Below are positions 1 to 6,968 of a DNA stretch of 36,791 nucleotides, piece by piece. Position numbers and translations under genes: made by a program. The notes under the pieces were generated by a model that worked only from the letters and a program-made list of their open reading frames with translations, was not told where the DNA came from and ran no database searches. Location: IMG/VR virus record IMGVR_UViG_3300023284_000800, positions 1 through 36,791 of that record. The stretch is one strand, 5' to 3'. Source of the stretch: a virus. Position 1 is the stretch's first letter. Each line of letters begins with the position of its first letter.

Positions 1-144
1 CCTGATCCCCGTTGCAGGAATAGTACCCTTCGTTTTGGTGATAGAGGATCGTCACGGTAGATATTGTGATGGAGTAGTTGAGATTTTTTAACGTGTTTGA
101 ATTGCCGTTCGGTAGGGGCTGCTGGCGGTGCCATGTAGGTCGCC
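1..144. repeat. Circular-overlap repeat, left copy
   Basis: These 144 bases are identical to 36648-36791. They contain the 3' end of one small membrane-protein gene (stop at 89-91) and the start of the next gene. Because the repeat lies inside coding sequence about 5 kb from the terminase genes, it is better explained as the overlap of a circular assembly than as a packaged terminal repeat. Confidence 0.95.
2..91 (+). CDS. 3' part of small membrane protein (same gene as 36592-36738)
   Basis: This is the window-start fragment of the 48-aa gene whose complete copy lies at 36592-36738. The open frame runs to TAA at 89-91. It is not a separate gene; it arises because the circular genome was cut here. 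Confidence 0.85.
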   Translation: MIPVAGIVPFVLVIEDRHGRYCDGVVEIF

Positions 145-329
145 CGATCCTCGCCCTGGACCGGAGCTCACTATGCTTTAACTGCCTCTCGGATTGGTTC
201 GTAGGCGACGAGGATAGGGCCGCCACGTTCCTAGAGCGGAACCTGAACCATGCCCTAAATGCAGAGCTCCTCGCGGCGCGAAAAGATACTTTTGACAGGG
301 TGGTGGCGGGATGGAAAGCGAGGCTATAA
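78..329 (+). CDS. Small zinc-ribbon protein (83 aa)
   Basis: A CxxC pair near residues 16-19 and a second CxxC near residues 33-36 form a likely structural zinc site, followed by a charged helical C-terminus. TTG at 78 has GGAG 3-4 bases upstream and overlaps the end of the preceding membrane-protein gene. GTG at 93, two bases after that gene's stop, is an equally reasonable start. The stop overlaps the start of the next gene at 311. The function is not recognised; small zinc-ribbon proteins recur throughout this genome. Confidence 0.6.
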   Translation: MRFFNVFELPFGRGCWRCHVGRPILALDRSSLCFNCLSDWFVGDEDRAATFLERNLNHALNAELLAARKDTFDRVVAGWKARL

Positions 330-613
330 AACTACACCTTGAGGAAACCGAGGGAATCTGGCCGGACCTGGCTTTTTGTAAGGTCGTTAAGGCACCCGAT
401 GATGTGAACTTCCGGCCGGTACTCCCGAAACTCCTTTACTACCTAGAACCCGATTCCCTAGAGATCGCCAAGACCCAGACTAAGCCGGGCGAGAAAGATG
501 GGGGAGTCTACGTTAATCTCCGGATTGACCTACCGGATGGGAGCATTGCTCTGGTCGTGATGCCCCAGCAGGTGTTTTGCGAGGCAGTTCTTCCGCTCGT
601 AGATTTGATATAA
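311..613 (+). CDS. Hypothetical protein, paralogue of the protein before the terminase
   Basis: This 100-aa protein starts at ATG 311, with GGTGGCGGG upstream, overlapping the previous gene by 19 bases. Its C-terminal part contains LRIDLPDGSIAL followed by a hydrophobic helix. The protein at 31143-31409 has LRLDLPDGRVVL in the same relative place, so the two appear to be paralogues, one in the head-protease-proximal region and one directly before the large terminase. No enzyme motif is visible and the function is unknown. Confidence 0.75.
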   Translation: MESEAIKLHLEETEGIWPDLAFCKVVKAPDDVNFRPVLPKLLYYLEPDSLEIAKTQTKPGEKDGGVYVNLRIDLPDGSIALVVMPQQVFCEAVLPLVDLI

Positions 614-646
614 TCCCAGGGTCTACCGGGTTCCCCATGCCCCTAT

Positions 647-674
647 CCCCGCCGGGAGTCATCGTCCGGCGGGG
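647..674 (+). promoter_or_regulatory. Perfect 9-bp hairpin abutting a start codon
   Basis: CCCCGCCGG (647-655) and CCGGCGGGG (666-674) are perfectly complementary around a 10-base loop. The 3' arm ends immediately before ATG 675, so the only purine-rich ribosome-binding sequence for that small gene is locked in the stem. No U-tract follows, so a classical terminator is unlikely. I infer translational control or a transcript-stabilising element. Confidence 0.6.
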
Positions 675-779
675 ATGTTCGCCCGCATCGCTGCGAGGAT
701 CAGCATCAGTTGCTTTGCGGTTTTTTTCGTCGTGGTAGTAATCGTTACGGACTTTGCGCTCTGGTTGGTGCCACTGTGA
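675..779 (+). CDS. Single-pass membrane microprotein (34 aa)
   Basis: The frame reads MFARIAARIS, then a strongly hydrophobic stretch (about residues 13-24, including FFVVVVIV), then a short acidic/aromatic tail. The positive N-terminus and single membrane span suggest N-in topology. It ends with TGA at 777-779, overlapped by the GTG of the next gene (GTGA), which implies translational coupling. Holin-like or lysis-regulator roles are possible, but nothing in the sequence proves one. Confidence 0.55.
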   Translation: MFARIAARISISCFAVFFVVVVIVTDFALWLVPL

Positions 780-1105
780 CCACCCAAGCCGACTGCAAAA
801 AGGTGGCGAACCGGCTATTCAAGATGGCTGCCCAAAAAGGGTTTGTGGAAGGTGGCTTTGAACGGCCTCGGGTAACCGAGAAGGATGTGGAGAAGGCGGT
901 TAAAGACACTGACATTACGATCCACTTGCTCCTAGTTGGGTTCTTGCCCTACATAAGATTGGTGCGTTCCAACGCTGGGGGATTCGCCATATTTCGAAGA
1001 CCCGCTCCCGAAGAGGCAAATAATGGTCAAGAAACTAACCGCAAAAGACAAGGAAGTTATTGCTCAAACCTGCCGAGAGGCGGCGACCATCATTTGGTCA
1101 CCTGA
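776..1105 (+). CDS. Hypothetical protein (109 aa)
   Basis: GTG at 776 overlaps the stop of the membrane microprotein as GTGA. The first 80 residues look genuinely coded: a basic, helical N-terminal segment followed by a hydrophobic stretch (about residues 49-59, ITIHLLLVGFL). The last 28 residues overlap the next gene in another frame and have a low-complexity, basic look, so the natural C-terminus is less certain. No family is recognised. Confidence 0.55.
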   Translation: MTTQADCKKVANRLFKMAAQKGFVEGGFERPRVTEKDVEKAVKDTDITIHLLLVGFLPYIRLVRSNAGGFAIFRRPAPEEANNGQETNRKRQGSYCSNLPRGGDHHLVT

Positions 1106-1214
1106 GACTGTCCATCCCGCTTCCTACGTTCTGGATGTGACAACTCGACTCAGGACAATCGCTGAGAACTTGACTCCAGGCCCCAAGGAGGGGCTGGTGA
1201 AGAAAAAGGGATAG
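1023..1214 (+). CDS. Small helical protein (63 aa), possible amber-readthrough substrate
   Basis: ATG at 1023 follows a GAGG site and the gene overlaps its predecessor by 83 bases. The protein is amphipathic and lysine-rich at both ends. After its TAG stop (1212-1214) the same frame stays open to 1376 with charged, helical-looking coding sequence that has no start codon before 1302. The extension may be read through or may be the remains of a longer gene. Function unknown. Confidence 0.55.
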   Translation: MVKKLTAKDKEVIAQTCREAATIIWSPETVHPASYVLDVTTRLRTIAENLTPGPKEGLVKKKG

Positions 1215-1376
1215 CTATATCGCGGGGATCAACCATCGAAAAATGAAGAGGCGCTCGACCTGATCAACGCGATCCTGAGGGCGAAGCAGAAATCCAAAAA
1301 CATGAGGGACCGGCGGCGAGGCCGGTTGGGGCAGTTCAGCGATGGCAGACCAGGTACAAGAAACAGCCTCAGATAA
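1215..1376 (+). other. Open in-frame extension after amber stop
   Basis: Directly after TAG 1212-1214 the frame continues for 53 codons to TAA 1374-1376. It encodes a helix-like segment (NEEALDLINAILRAKQ) and then a strongly basic tail. No ATG, GTG or TTG precedes residue 30 of the extension. TAG is an ordinary stop elsewhere in this genome, so global recoding is excluded. Confidence 0.3.
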
Positions 1377-1506
1377 AGAGACCAACTTCATCGATGACGC
1401 GATTATCGAAGAGACCCGCATCGCTGTGGTATACTCCCGGAGTCGCAACCCGCGACTTACCATCAAAACAGGGACCTCGGCGCAGCCTCTACCGGCAAGG
1501 CCATAG
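1342..1506 (+). CDS. Small hypothetical protein before the head protease (54 aa)
   Basis: ATG at 1342 opens a 54-codon frame ending in TAG at 1504-1506, 25 bases before the protease start. The N-terminal half is acidic and the C-terminal half basic and proline-containing. It fills the otherwise empty stretch before the capsid genes. Evidence is limited to position, start codon and amino-acid composition. Confidence 0.4.
   Translation: MADQVQETASDKETNFIDDAIIEETRIAVVYSRSRNPRLTIKTGTSAQPLPARP
1427..1435 (+). promoter_or_regulatory. Candidate extended -10 promoter upstream of the head genes
   Basis: TGGTATACT matches an extended -10 (TGn plus TATACT) about 95 bases before the prohead protease start. 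No good -35 lies 16-18 bases upstream. It may start a separate transcript for the capsid block, but a chance match inside the small gene cannot be excluded. Confidence 0.25.
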
Positions 1507-1531
1507 TCCCAGCCCCTTGTGAGGCTGGTAT

Positions 1532-2296
1532 ATGGCCGGAGCCGAACACAAATCCTTCCAAGTCTCCCTCAAAGACGATGATGATACCGGCCAGATAATG
1601 GCCCAATTTGCCGTCTTTAACGAGGAAGATTCTGATGGTGATGTAACCCTCCCCGGCGCTTTCGGCAAACAGGATGTCCTAATGTCTCCCTGGGGCCATG
1701 CTGCCTGGATGGGCGGCGGCTCTAACCTTCCGGTCGGCAAAGGGTCTATCTCCGAAAAGGGCGATAAGGCCATTTTCGAGGGGCAGATATTCCTGGATAC
1801 TGAGTCCGGCCGCGATCATCACACTGTCCTTAAACAGACCCAGGGACAGCAGGAATGGAGCTATGGATTCCAGGTTCTAGAGGCGTCTTTTGGGGAGCAT
1901 GACGGCCATGAGGTCCGATTCTTAAAAAAGCTCAAAGTTATGGAAGTCTCCCCCGTAATGAAAGGAGCCGGTAGCGACACCCGGACGCTCGCCGTCAAGG
2001 GTAGTCGTAAGCTCTCAGAACACGGCGAGGAGCTCCTCAAAGAATTGGGTGATTACTCCCTCCGCCTTACGTCTCTAAAGGCTTTAAGGGCGCAGGATGG
2101 GAGGCCCCTATCCGAGGCGAACCTCACTACCCTCCAGGAGGTCAGGACCTCGCTGCGTGGGTTAGACGAGGGGTTGGCCTTGATCCTAGCGGAGGAACCC
2201 AAATCAGCGCAGCCGCCGGACGGCATGGCAGATGAGGCATATCTCCTATACCTAGCCCAACAACACCGGATGAATGTCGGAGGTATTTATGCCTAG
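1532..2296 (+). CDS. HK97-type prohead protease
   Basis: This 254-aa serine protease would mature the procapsid by cutting the N-terminal delta domain of the capsid protein. The family pattern is visible: a histidine in WGHAAW (H56) followed by NLPVGKG, and the QEWSYGF serine motif (S110), the usual His/Ser pair of this caspid-protease fold. The C-terminal third is helical and charged and may bind procapsid. GAGG precedes ATG 1532. The gene ends overlapping the capsid gene start by eight bases, consistent with a coupled protease-capsid pair. Confidence 0.93.
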   Translation: MAGAEHKSFQVSLKDDDDTGQIMAQFAVFNEEDSDGDVTLPGAFGKQDVLMSPWGHAAWMGGGSNLPVGKGSISEKGDKAIFEGQIFLDTESGRDHHTVLKQTQGQQEWSYGFQVLEASFGEHDGHEVRFLKKLKVMEVSPVMKGAGSDTRTLAVKGSRKLSEHGEELLKELGDYSLRLTSLKALRAQDGRPLSEANLTTLQEVRTSLRGLDEGLALILAEEPKSAQPPDGMADEAYLLYLAQQHRMNVGGIYA

Positions 2297-3569
2297 CCAA
2301 GCAGTAATCGAAGCCAATGAAGCTCTCGCGGCCAAGCAAGACGAGATTGACAAAATTTGGGATGAGGCTGGCGGTGACCGGACCTCCCACGAGTGGAGAC
2401 CCGACCTCAATAAAATCAAATCCTTGGAGGGTGACAACGCCTCCAAGCTGGCGAAGATCAACGCCCTGGGAGACGAGGCCTCGGCCCTCTACGATGTTGC
2501 CCAGAACCAGATTGCTTTGGACAAAACCCTCATAGTAGGGCAGCAGGTCAGGGACTATTTCGAGAAACCCAGCCAGCAGAAGGGGATAGAACATCCTCAC
2601 GGTGGGGGGATTGACGCGGCCAACTATAAGTCCTTGGGGCAGCAGCTAATTGAGTCCAAGGCTATGACGGAATTCCAGGTATCCGCTGGACAAGGGCCGG
2701 TTGCTACCCTTGATATAGAGCCGAAATTCTTCCTCAAGGCCGACTTCATAACTACCGCCGGTTTCCCTCCGGAGACCACGCGGACCGGAGCCCTAATCTT
2801 AGACGCCCAGCGGCCGATCCAGGTAATCGACCTTTTCCCTGCGACGACCACGGTACAGACCTCAGTCGTATTTATGGAGGAAACCACTTTCACCAATCCG
2901 GCCGCCGAAGTAGCGGAGATTGCTACCTTCCCCGAAGCTACCCTGATCCTGACTGAGCAGACTAGCCCAGTCCGGAAAATCGCGGTATTCTTGCCTGCCT
3001 CCGACGAGCAAATGGAGGACGTTCCCCGCGTTCAAGACTATGTAAATAACCGGCTCCAGTTCATGCTCATGCAACGGCTGGACTCCCAGACCCTAGTGGG
3101 AGACGGTATTGCACCTAACCTGGAGGGCATCCTAAACGTCACCGGTATCCTAACCCAGGCGAAAGGTGGCGATCCTACTCCGGACGCGATCTACAAAGCT
3201 GGCCGGCGGGTTAGGGTTACCGGACGGGCTATGCCCAACGCGGTAATCCTTCACCCCAACGACTGGGAAGCTATCCGGCTCTTGCGGACGGCGGACGGTA
3301 TTTATATCTGGGGTTCTCCTCAAGATGCGGGAGTAGCTCGTATCTGGGGCTGGCCGGTAGTAGAGGCGGACGCGATCATGGAAAATACCGGCCTGATCGG
3401 TGACTTCCGGAATTTCTCCGAGCTCGCAACCAGGAGGGGGATCGACCTCCAGATCACGAATAGCCATGGAACCGATTTTATTAACGGCCGCCTCGCTATC
3501 CGGTTGGATATGCGGGTTGCCTTGGTGGTTTACCGTCCTGCGGCTTTCTGCACGATCACCGGAATTTAA
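2289..3569 (+). CDS. Major capsid protein, HK97 fold
   Basis: This 426-aa protein begins at ATG 2289, seven bases after GGAGG (2278-2282); the in-frame ATG at 2274 lies upstream of that site. Residues 1-90 are a charged coiled-coil delta (scaffold) domain. A linker follows, then the capsid domain with hallmark segments such as EIATFPEATL, VRKIAVFLPASDEQMED and a C-terminal beta-rich A domain. No separate scaffold gene is present, so the delta domain probably serves that role. Two hairpins follow its stop codon. Confidence 0.95.
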   Translation: MPSQAVIEANEALAAKQDEIDKIWDEAGGDRTSHEWRPDLNKIKSLEGDNASKLAKINALGDEASALYDVAQNQIALDKTLIVGQQVRDYFEKPSQQKGIEHPHGGGIDAANYKSLGQQLIESKAMTEFQVSAGQGPVATLDIEPKFFLKADFITTAGFPPETTRTGALILDAQRPIQVIDLFPATTTVQTSVVFMEETTFTNPAAEVAEIATFPEATLILTEQTSPVRKIAVFLPASDEQMEDVPRVQDYVNNRLQFMLMQRLDSQTLVGDGIAPNLEGILNVTGILTQAKGGDPTPDAIYKAGRRVRVTGRAMPNAVILHPNDWEAIRLLRTADGIYIWGSPQDAGVARIWGWPVVEADAIMENTGLIGDFRNFSELATRRGIDLQITNSHGTDFINGRLAIRLDMRVALVVYRPAAFCTITGI

Positions 3570-3572
3570 ATC

Positions 3573-3622
3573 GCTGGCTAGTCTCGGCTAGCTAGCGCCT
3601 TCCTCTTGGGGCTCTGGCCCCA
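3573..3622 (+). terminator. Tandem hairpins after the capsid gene
   Basis: GCTGGCTAG (3573-3581) pairs with CTAGCTAGC (3588-3596), giving a 9-bp stem with one G-U pair. TGGGGC (3607-3612) pairs with GCCCCA (3617-3622). Both lie between the capsid stop and the next ribosome-binding site. No U-tract follows, so partial termination or protection of the capsid mRNA 3' end is more likely than full termination. Confidence 0.5.
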
Positions 3623-3641
3623 GGGGGATAGAGGAGAAAGT

Positions 3642-4112
3642 ATGGTAAGCCAATTGCAACAATCCGGGATCATCGAAGGTGGGGAGATCCAGCCATTTGG
3701 TGGGACCGCCCAGTTCCGGTTGGTGACCTTGAGCACCGCGCAAATTCTCGCTCTATTCGCTACTCCAATCTCAGTAATCCCGGCCCCTGGCGCCGGAAAG
3801 CTGAACGTAGTTGAGCGCATGGTAGCGATGCTGGACTTTAACGCGGCTGCCTACGCCGGTATTGCGGCCGGTGAGGACCTGGTCCTCAAGTACACCAACG
3901 CAGCTGGTGACACTATAGGGACGGTCGAGACTACCGGATTCCTAGACGCGGCGGCTGATGCCTGGGGAGTAATGTCCCACGCGGTTGACGTTGCTCCCTT
4001 GGTGAATGCGGCCATCGTCGCCCATATTCTAGTAGCGGAAGTCATTACCGGAGACTCTCCGGTCCACTTAGCGATTTGGTATCGCACTCTCCTGGCTGAG
4101 TGGCCTAATTAA
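3642..4112 (+). CDS. Putative capsid decoration / virion protein (156 aa)
   Basis: GAGGAG lies five bases before ATG 3642. The protein has the pattern of a small beta-sandwich found next to many phage capsid genes: an opening ending in LSTAQILAL, a PAPGAGK turn, AYAGIAAGED, and regularly alternating strands. No enzymatic residues are evident. Being directly downstream of the major capsid gene, it most likely binds the capsid surface. A structural role is inferred from position and fold-like pattern rather than from a named family. Confidence 0.75.
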   Translation: MVSQLQQSGIIEGGEIQPFGGTAQFRLVTLSTAQILALFATPISVIPAPGAGKLNVVERMVAMLDFNAAAYAGIAAGEDLVLKYTNAAGDTIGTVETTGFLDAAADAWGVMSHAVDVAPLVNAAIVAHILVAEVITGDSPVHLAIWYRTLLAEWPN

Positions 4113-4165
4113 TGACTAGCGGAGGGCTCCAAATATCTACGCTGCGCTCGCGGCGGGAGGCAAAT

Positions 4166-4465
4166 ATGGCGGTCTATATAGCAGACCGAAGGTTATGGCT
4201 AGACGCCGAGGGGAACGTAGTAGAGGACGGCGATCCCAAGGCCCACTCGCTCCTCGCGTCTGGACCTGGTAAGAAAATACCAGCAGCTAAAGCGCGAGCC
4301 CTGGGGCTTATGGTAGATGAGCCGATGCCTCCGGAGGATGCGGTACAGGACAATCTAACCGTAGATGAGCCGGTGGAGGCTCCACCGGATGCCCTAGCCG
4401 AGCAGGAATCCGAGCCGGTGCTACACGAAGCTAACCCAGAACCCCCCTCACGACGCAGGAGGTAG
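4166..4465 (+). CDS. Capsid-cluster acidic protein (99 aa)
   Basis: GGGAGG precedes ATG 4166. Residues 1-50 follow a recurrent phage pattern, VYIADRRLWLDAEGN, then GDP, LLASGPGK and AKALGL-like text. The rest is an acidic, proline-rich tail ending in RRRR. Such proteins commonly sit between the capsid and connector genes; their role is not established. The acidic tail and basic end suggest an electrostatic contact with another virion part. Confidence 0.7.
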   Translation: MAVYIADRRLWLDAEGNVVEDGDPKAHSLLASGPGKKIPAAKARALGLMVDEPMPPEDAVQDNLTVDEPVEAPPDALAEQESEPVLHEANPEPPSRRRR

Positions 4466-4471
4466 TCATAG

Positions 4472-4837
4472 ATGGCTAACAATAGATTAACCCCGGAGGC
4501 CGTTGTCAGGACCGGCCTTGCGGCCACCTACCTGATAGCGGGTGCCGGACAAGGGCAGCTAAATGTTGCTGATACCTACCAGGTCAATAACGATGGGCAT
4601 ACTATCCTCCATTGGAAAAAGTCGGGGGCTGGCGCCTGTATCGTCACCCTCACCACTCCTGGGACTGTAGATAGCCTAGCTATAACAGACAGGCTCGTGA
4701 CCGTTCCTGCTACAACCGGGGACATTTTCATGGGTCCTTTCCCCCCGTCCATTTATAACAATAATATCCACGATTTTGAGTTCACGATCGATGAGGTTAC
4801 CGGCCTGACTTTGGCCGTGTTGAGGATAGCCCCCTAA
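4472..4837 (+). CDS. Putative head decoration protein (121 aa)
   Basis: The sequence runs VVRTGLAATY, DGHTILHWKKSGAG, VTLTTPGTVD, and a GPFPPSIYNNN turn near the C-terminus. This order is familiar from small beta-barrel proteins encoded after HK97-type capsid genes. It is entirely beta-rich without catalytic motifs. The start lies three bases after an AGGAGGTAGTCAT region and the stop overlaps the next ATG (TAATG), so it is coupled to its neighbour. Confidence 0.75.
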   Translation: MANNRLTPEAVVRTGLAATYLIAGAGQGQLNVADTYQVNNDGHTILHWKKSGAGACIVTLTTPGTVDSLAITDRLVTVPATTGDIFMGPFPPSIYNNNIHDFEFTIDEVTGLTLAVLRIAP

Positions 4838-5151
4838 TGCCGATCGCTGGCCCTCTGCTGGTAGACAATAATGACTCTATCGTCGCAGACGTTGACGCGG
4901 CGGTAGCAGCCTCAGTTGGCCTCCGGCTCATAGGCTGGAATGCGCTTGCCACTGTGACGGGTAGCTTCCGCATCAAGAACGCGGCCACCGGCGCTGCTGG
5001 GACCCGTCTCGCCAGCGGTGGGGCTGTGGCCGGCGAGAGTATCGGGGAGTGGTATGGTCCTAAGGGGCTACCCTCTCCTGATGGGCTATCAATCGACTGG
5101 ATCCTAGGGACCTGGGATATTGACCTTTATTTCCTAGACGAGGAGGCGTAA
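4837..5151 (+). CDS. Beta-rich virion-associated protein (104 aa)
   Basis: TAATG couplings occur at both ends (4837 and 5151). The protein contains an alternating glycine-rich core (LIGWNALATVTGSFRIKNA) and a typical ESIGEWYGPKGLPSP turn, ending in an acidic tail. It resembles small surface-exposed phage beta proteins in composition. No named family is recognised. Position between two decoration-like genes supports a capsid-surface function. Confidence 0.7.
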   Translation: MPIAGPLLVDNNDSIVADVDAAVAASVGLRLIGWNALATVTGSFRIKNAATGAAGTRLASGGAVAGESIGEWYGPKGLPSPDGLSIDWILGTWDIDLYFLDEEA

Positions 5152-5591
5152 TGGCTAGCTTCGCATACAACAAACTCAAGACCCGTCTCCTCAAGGCAGA
5201 CGAAGATTTCGATACCGGAGACTACAGGATTATCCTCGTCTCCGCTATAACTACCGCTGATACTGAGGACGATACTGAGTTCGTATCGGGGTTTACTACA
5301 TTGGATGAGGTCACCGCTACCGGCTATGCTCGGCATACGCTGATCGGTGAGGCCGTCAATGAGGACCTCCCGAATAACCGAGCGGAGTTCGACGCCGACG
5401 ACGCGGCCTTCGGTGCCCTGGGGAATGGGGCCAATGATACTATCGACGGGGCGGTCCTTTTCCGGTTCGTAACCAACGATGCCGACAGTCCGGTAATCGC
5501 CCACATCGACACCGGAGGATTTCCTAAAACTACAAATGGCGGTACCTTCACGATTCAGTGGAACGCCGAAGGTATTTTGCAAACTACTTAG
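5151..5591 (+). CDS. Putative structural protein of the capsid cluster (146 aa)
   Basis: The N-terminus FAYNKLKTRLLKADEDFDTGDYRIILVS and the later pattern of AEFDADDAAFGALG, VLFRFVTNDADSPVIAHID and GTFTIQWNAEGI match the general outline of a widespread beta-rich phage structural protein. The gene starts with TAATG coupling to its neighbour. Ending with FTIQWNAEGIL is typical for that group. The precise virion location is unknown; capsid decoration or a tail accessory role are both possible. Confidence 0.75.
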   Translation: MASFAYNKLKTRLLKADEDFDTGDYRIILVSAITTADTEDDTEFVSGFTTLDEVTATGYARHTLIGEAVNEDLPNNRAEFDADDAAFGALGNGANDTIDGAVLFRFVTNDADSPVIAHIDTGGFPKTTNGGTFTIQWNAEGILQTT

Positions 5592-5603
5592 GAGGGGATC
5601 CTT

Positions 5604-6092
5604 ATGTTAAACCAGATTAGGAAAATCCTATCCCTTGGGCTGGTTGTCCTGGCGATCGTTGGGCTGATGGCTTTTGTCAATGCAGTCCCACCGGTATCGA
5701 ACGTTAGCATCATCGGGGGCGGGACTGACGATGGTGAACGGCTAAATAGTTCGGGCAGTTCCTACGTCCCGATGCTAACGGCTGGAGCTGACTTTGCCTC
5801 TGAGGGAGCAGAGCAGCAAGTGATGCCCGTAGCGGGTGAAGTATCGAACTTATATATTCGGCTCCATATTGCACCGGGGGCGGGGAACAAATTTATATTC
5901 GTCGTGAGGAAGAATGGGTCTGACGGAGGCCTTACCTGTGAAGTAGCCGGTGCTGTAGATAAGACGTGCTCCGACCTTACTAACACGGTAACTTTTGTAG
6001 TGGGTGATCTCATAAATATCGAGGCTGAGGCGGTCAGTGTTCCTAACCGCCCTGACATGCGCTGGACGGCGATGTTTGTGGCTGATCCTTAA
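5604..6092 (+). CDS. Signal-peptide beta-sandwich protein in the capsid cluster (162 aa)
   Basis: AGGAGGGG precedes ATG 5604. Residues 1-28 have the form of a signal peptide or membrane anchor: MLNQIRKILS, a hydrophobic core LGLVVLAIVGLMAFV, then NAVPPVS with a plausible cleavage site after NA. The remaining ~130 residues are beta-rich with GEVSNLYIRLH and KFIFVVRKNG, like jelly-roll decoration proteins, and two cysteines (CEVAG, CSDL) that could form a disulfide. An exported domain is unusual among cytoplasmically assembled head genes. Confidence 0.75.
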   Translation: MLNQIRKILSLGLVVLAIVGLMAFVNAVPPVSNVSIIGGGTDDGERLNSSGSSYVPMLTAGADFASEGAEQQVMPVAGEVSNLYIRLHIAPGAGNKFIFVVRKNGSDGGLTCEVAGAVDKTCSDLTNTVTFVVGDLINIEAEAVSVPNRPDMRWTAMFVADP

Positions 6093-6107
6093 CGGCCGGA
6101 GGGAATA

Positions 6108-6533
6108 ATGGCGACCTGCCCGATTACTAACGAGACTACTATCACCCGCAACTACATGAGGGTGACGGCTCCGGAAGCTGAGTTTAATGAGTTCATCAGC
6201 TTCTCGGTAACGACGCACCAAGCTCTTGACTGGATCTTGGATAACGCTCCAAAAGACGTCCAGATGCGGCTAGTCTGGAATCCCTACCAAGACCTCAGTC
6301 CGGATATCGGGTGTATCTGTGGCTGGATGGGAGATCACCCTCGGCGGGAGGAGCTCCGTGCGGTCCCCTACGGACCGGGACTGGGGCAACCGGCCTTAAA
6401 AACGGGAGCGGAAACCTGCCCTCGCTGTGGGAGGAATGTAGGAGATGCTCTGGTTGTGCGGGTTATTCCGGCAGGGAGCACCGCTGAGTTCATCCTGGAA
6501 AGAATGGTCGATATGAGGTTTTCCGAAGGATAA
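6108..6533 (+). CDS. Zinc-ribbon virion-cluster protein (141 aa)
   Basis: GGAGGGAATA precedes ATG 6108. A zinc ribbon is suggested by CICGW near residues 66-70 and CPRCGR near residues 104-109, flanked by beta-strand-rich segments (QMRLVWNPYQD and ALVVRVIPAGSTAEFILERM). The location among decoration-like genes suggests a structural role. A hairpin follows 35 bases after the stop. No family is recognised. Confidence 0.65.
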   Translation: MATCPITNETTITRNYMRVTAPEAEFNEFISFSVTTHQALDWILDNAPKDVQMRLVWNPYQDLSPDIGCICGWMGDHPRREELRAVPYGPGLGQPALKTGAETCPRCGRNVGDALVVRVIPAGSTAEFILERMVDMRFSEG

Positions 6534-6567
6534 CAATTTGGGGATTCACACTCCTAGTGAGAAGCCG

Positions 6568-6595
6568 AGCGGCGCGGTCTACGGGCCGCGTCGTT
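6568..6595 (+). terminator. 10-bp hairpin, possible weak terminator
   Basis: AGCGGCGCGG (6568-6577) pairs with CCGCGTCGTT (6586-6595) around TCTACGGG, with two G-U pairs. The following bases (CGTATGTC) are not a clear U-tract. It sits in the 111-bp gap between 6533 and 6645, the only real pause in the capsid cluster, so partial termination or mRNA processing is plausible. Confidence 0.45.
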
Positions 6596-6647
6596 CGTAT
6601 GTCTAGGATACGATGGAGCATGACCCCCGATTGGATAGAATATAGTG

Positions 6648-6968
6648 ATGACAAGTTTTGATTCTCGATTGGGTTTGAGTGGGGATGGCAATTTCCGTAA
6701 CAAAATTAAAGTCGCGGTCCTGAAAGTCGCCACCGATATTGTCGGAGAGATACCCGCCGCTGGCCCCAAGATCCCAAAGGACGATAAACGTCACGCTTTG
6801 GGAGTTTTGATACTGACCCCAGGTGCCATTACTTCCTATACTCTTTTATTTGCCGAGGCATGTGCGGCGCTCGGCACCCTCACTATAGCTAGCACCGATG
6901 CAGATGTGGAATTCACTGTTACCTCTATTTGGGATGATTTAGCCGGTGTAACCGGAGCTGAAGCGTAA
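6648..6968 (+). CDS. Hypothetical capsid-cluster protein (106 aa)
   Basis: ATG at 6648 is preceded by an in-frame GTG at 6645; only a weak GGATAG site lies upstream. The product is beta-rich after a basic N-terminal helix (NKIKVAVLKVATDIVGEI), with a PGAITSYTLLFAEAC segment. The stop overlaps the next start (TAATG). Base composition here is visibly more AT-rich than the genes before 6.5 kb, possibly marking a mosaic boundary. Function unknown. Confidence 0.65.
   Translation: MTSFDSRLGLSGDGNFRNKIKVAVLKVATDIVGEIPAAGPKIPKDDKRHALGVLILTPGAITSYTLLFAEACAALGTLTIASTDADVEFTVTSIWDDLAGVTGAEA

Noticed and set aside
1-144. Direct terminal repeat as packaged genome ends
   Set aside because: The repeat lies inside a small gene and far from the terminase; a circular assembly overlap explains it more simply. 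Read coverage would decide.
1212-1214. Genome-wide TAG recoding
   Set aside because: Many genes end cleanly at TAG followed directly by the next start, for example 21401 and 28387, so TAG is a normal stop.
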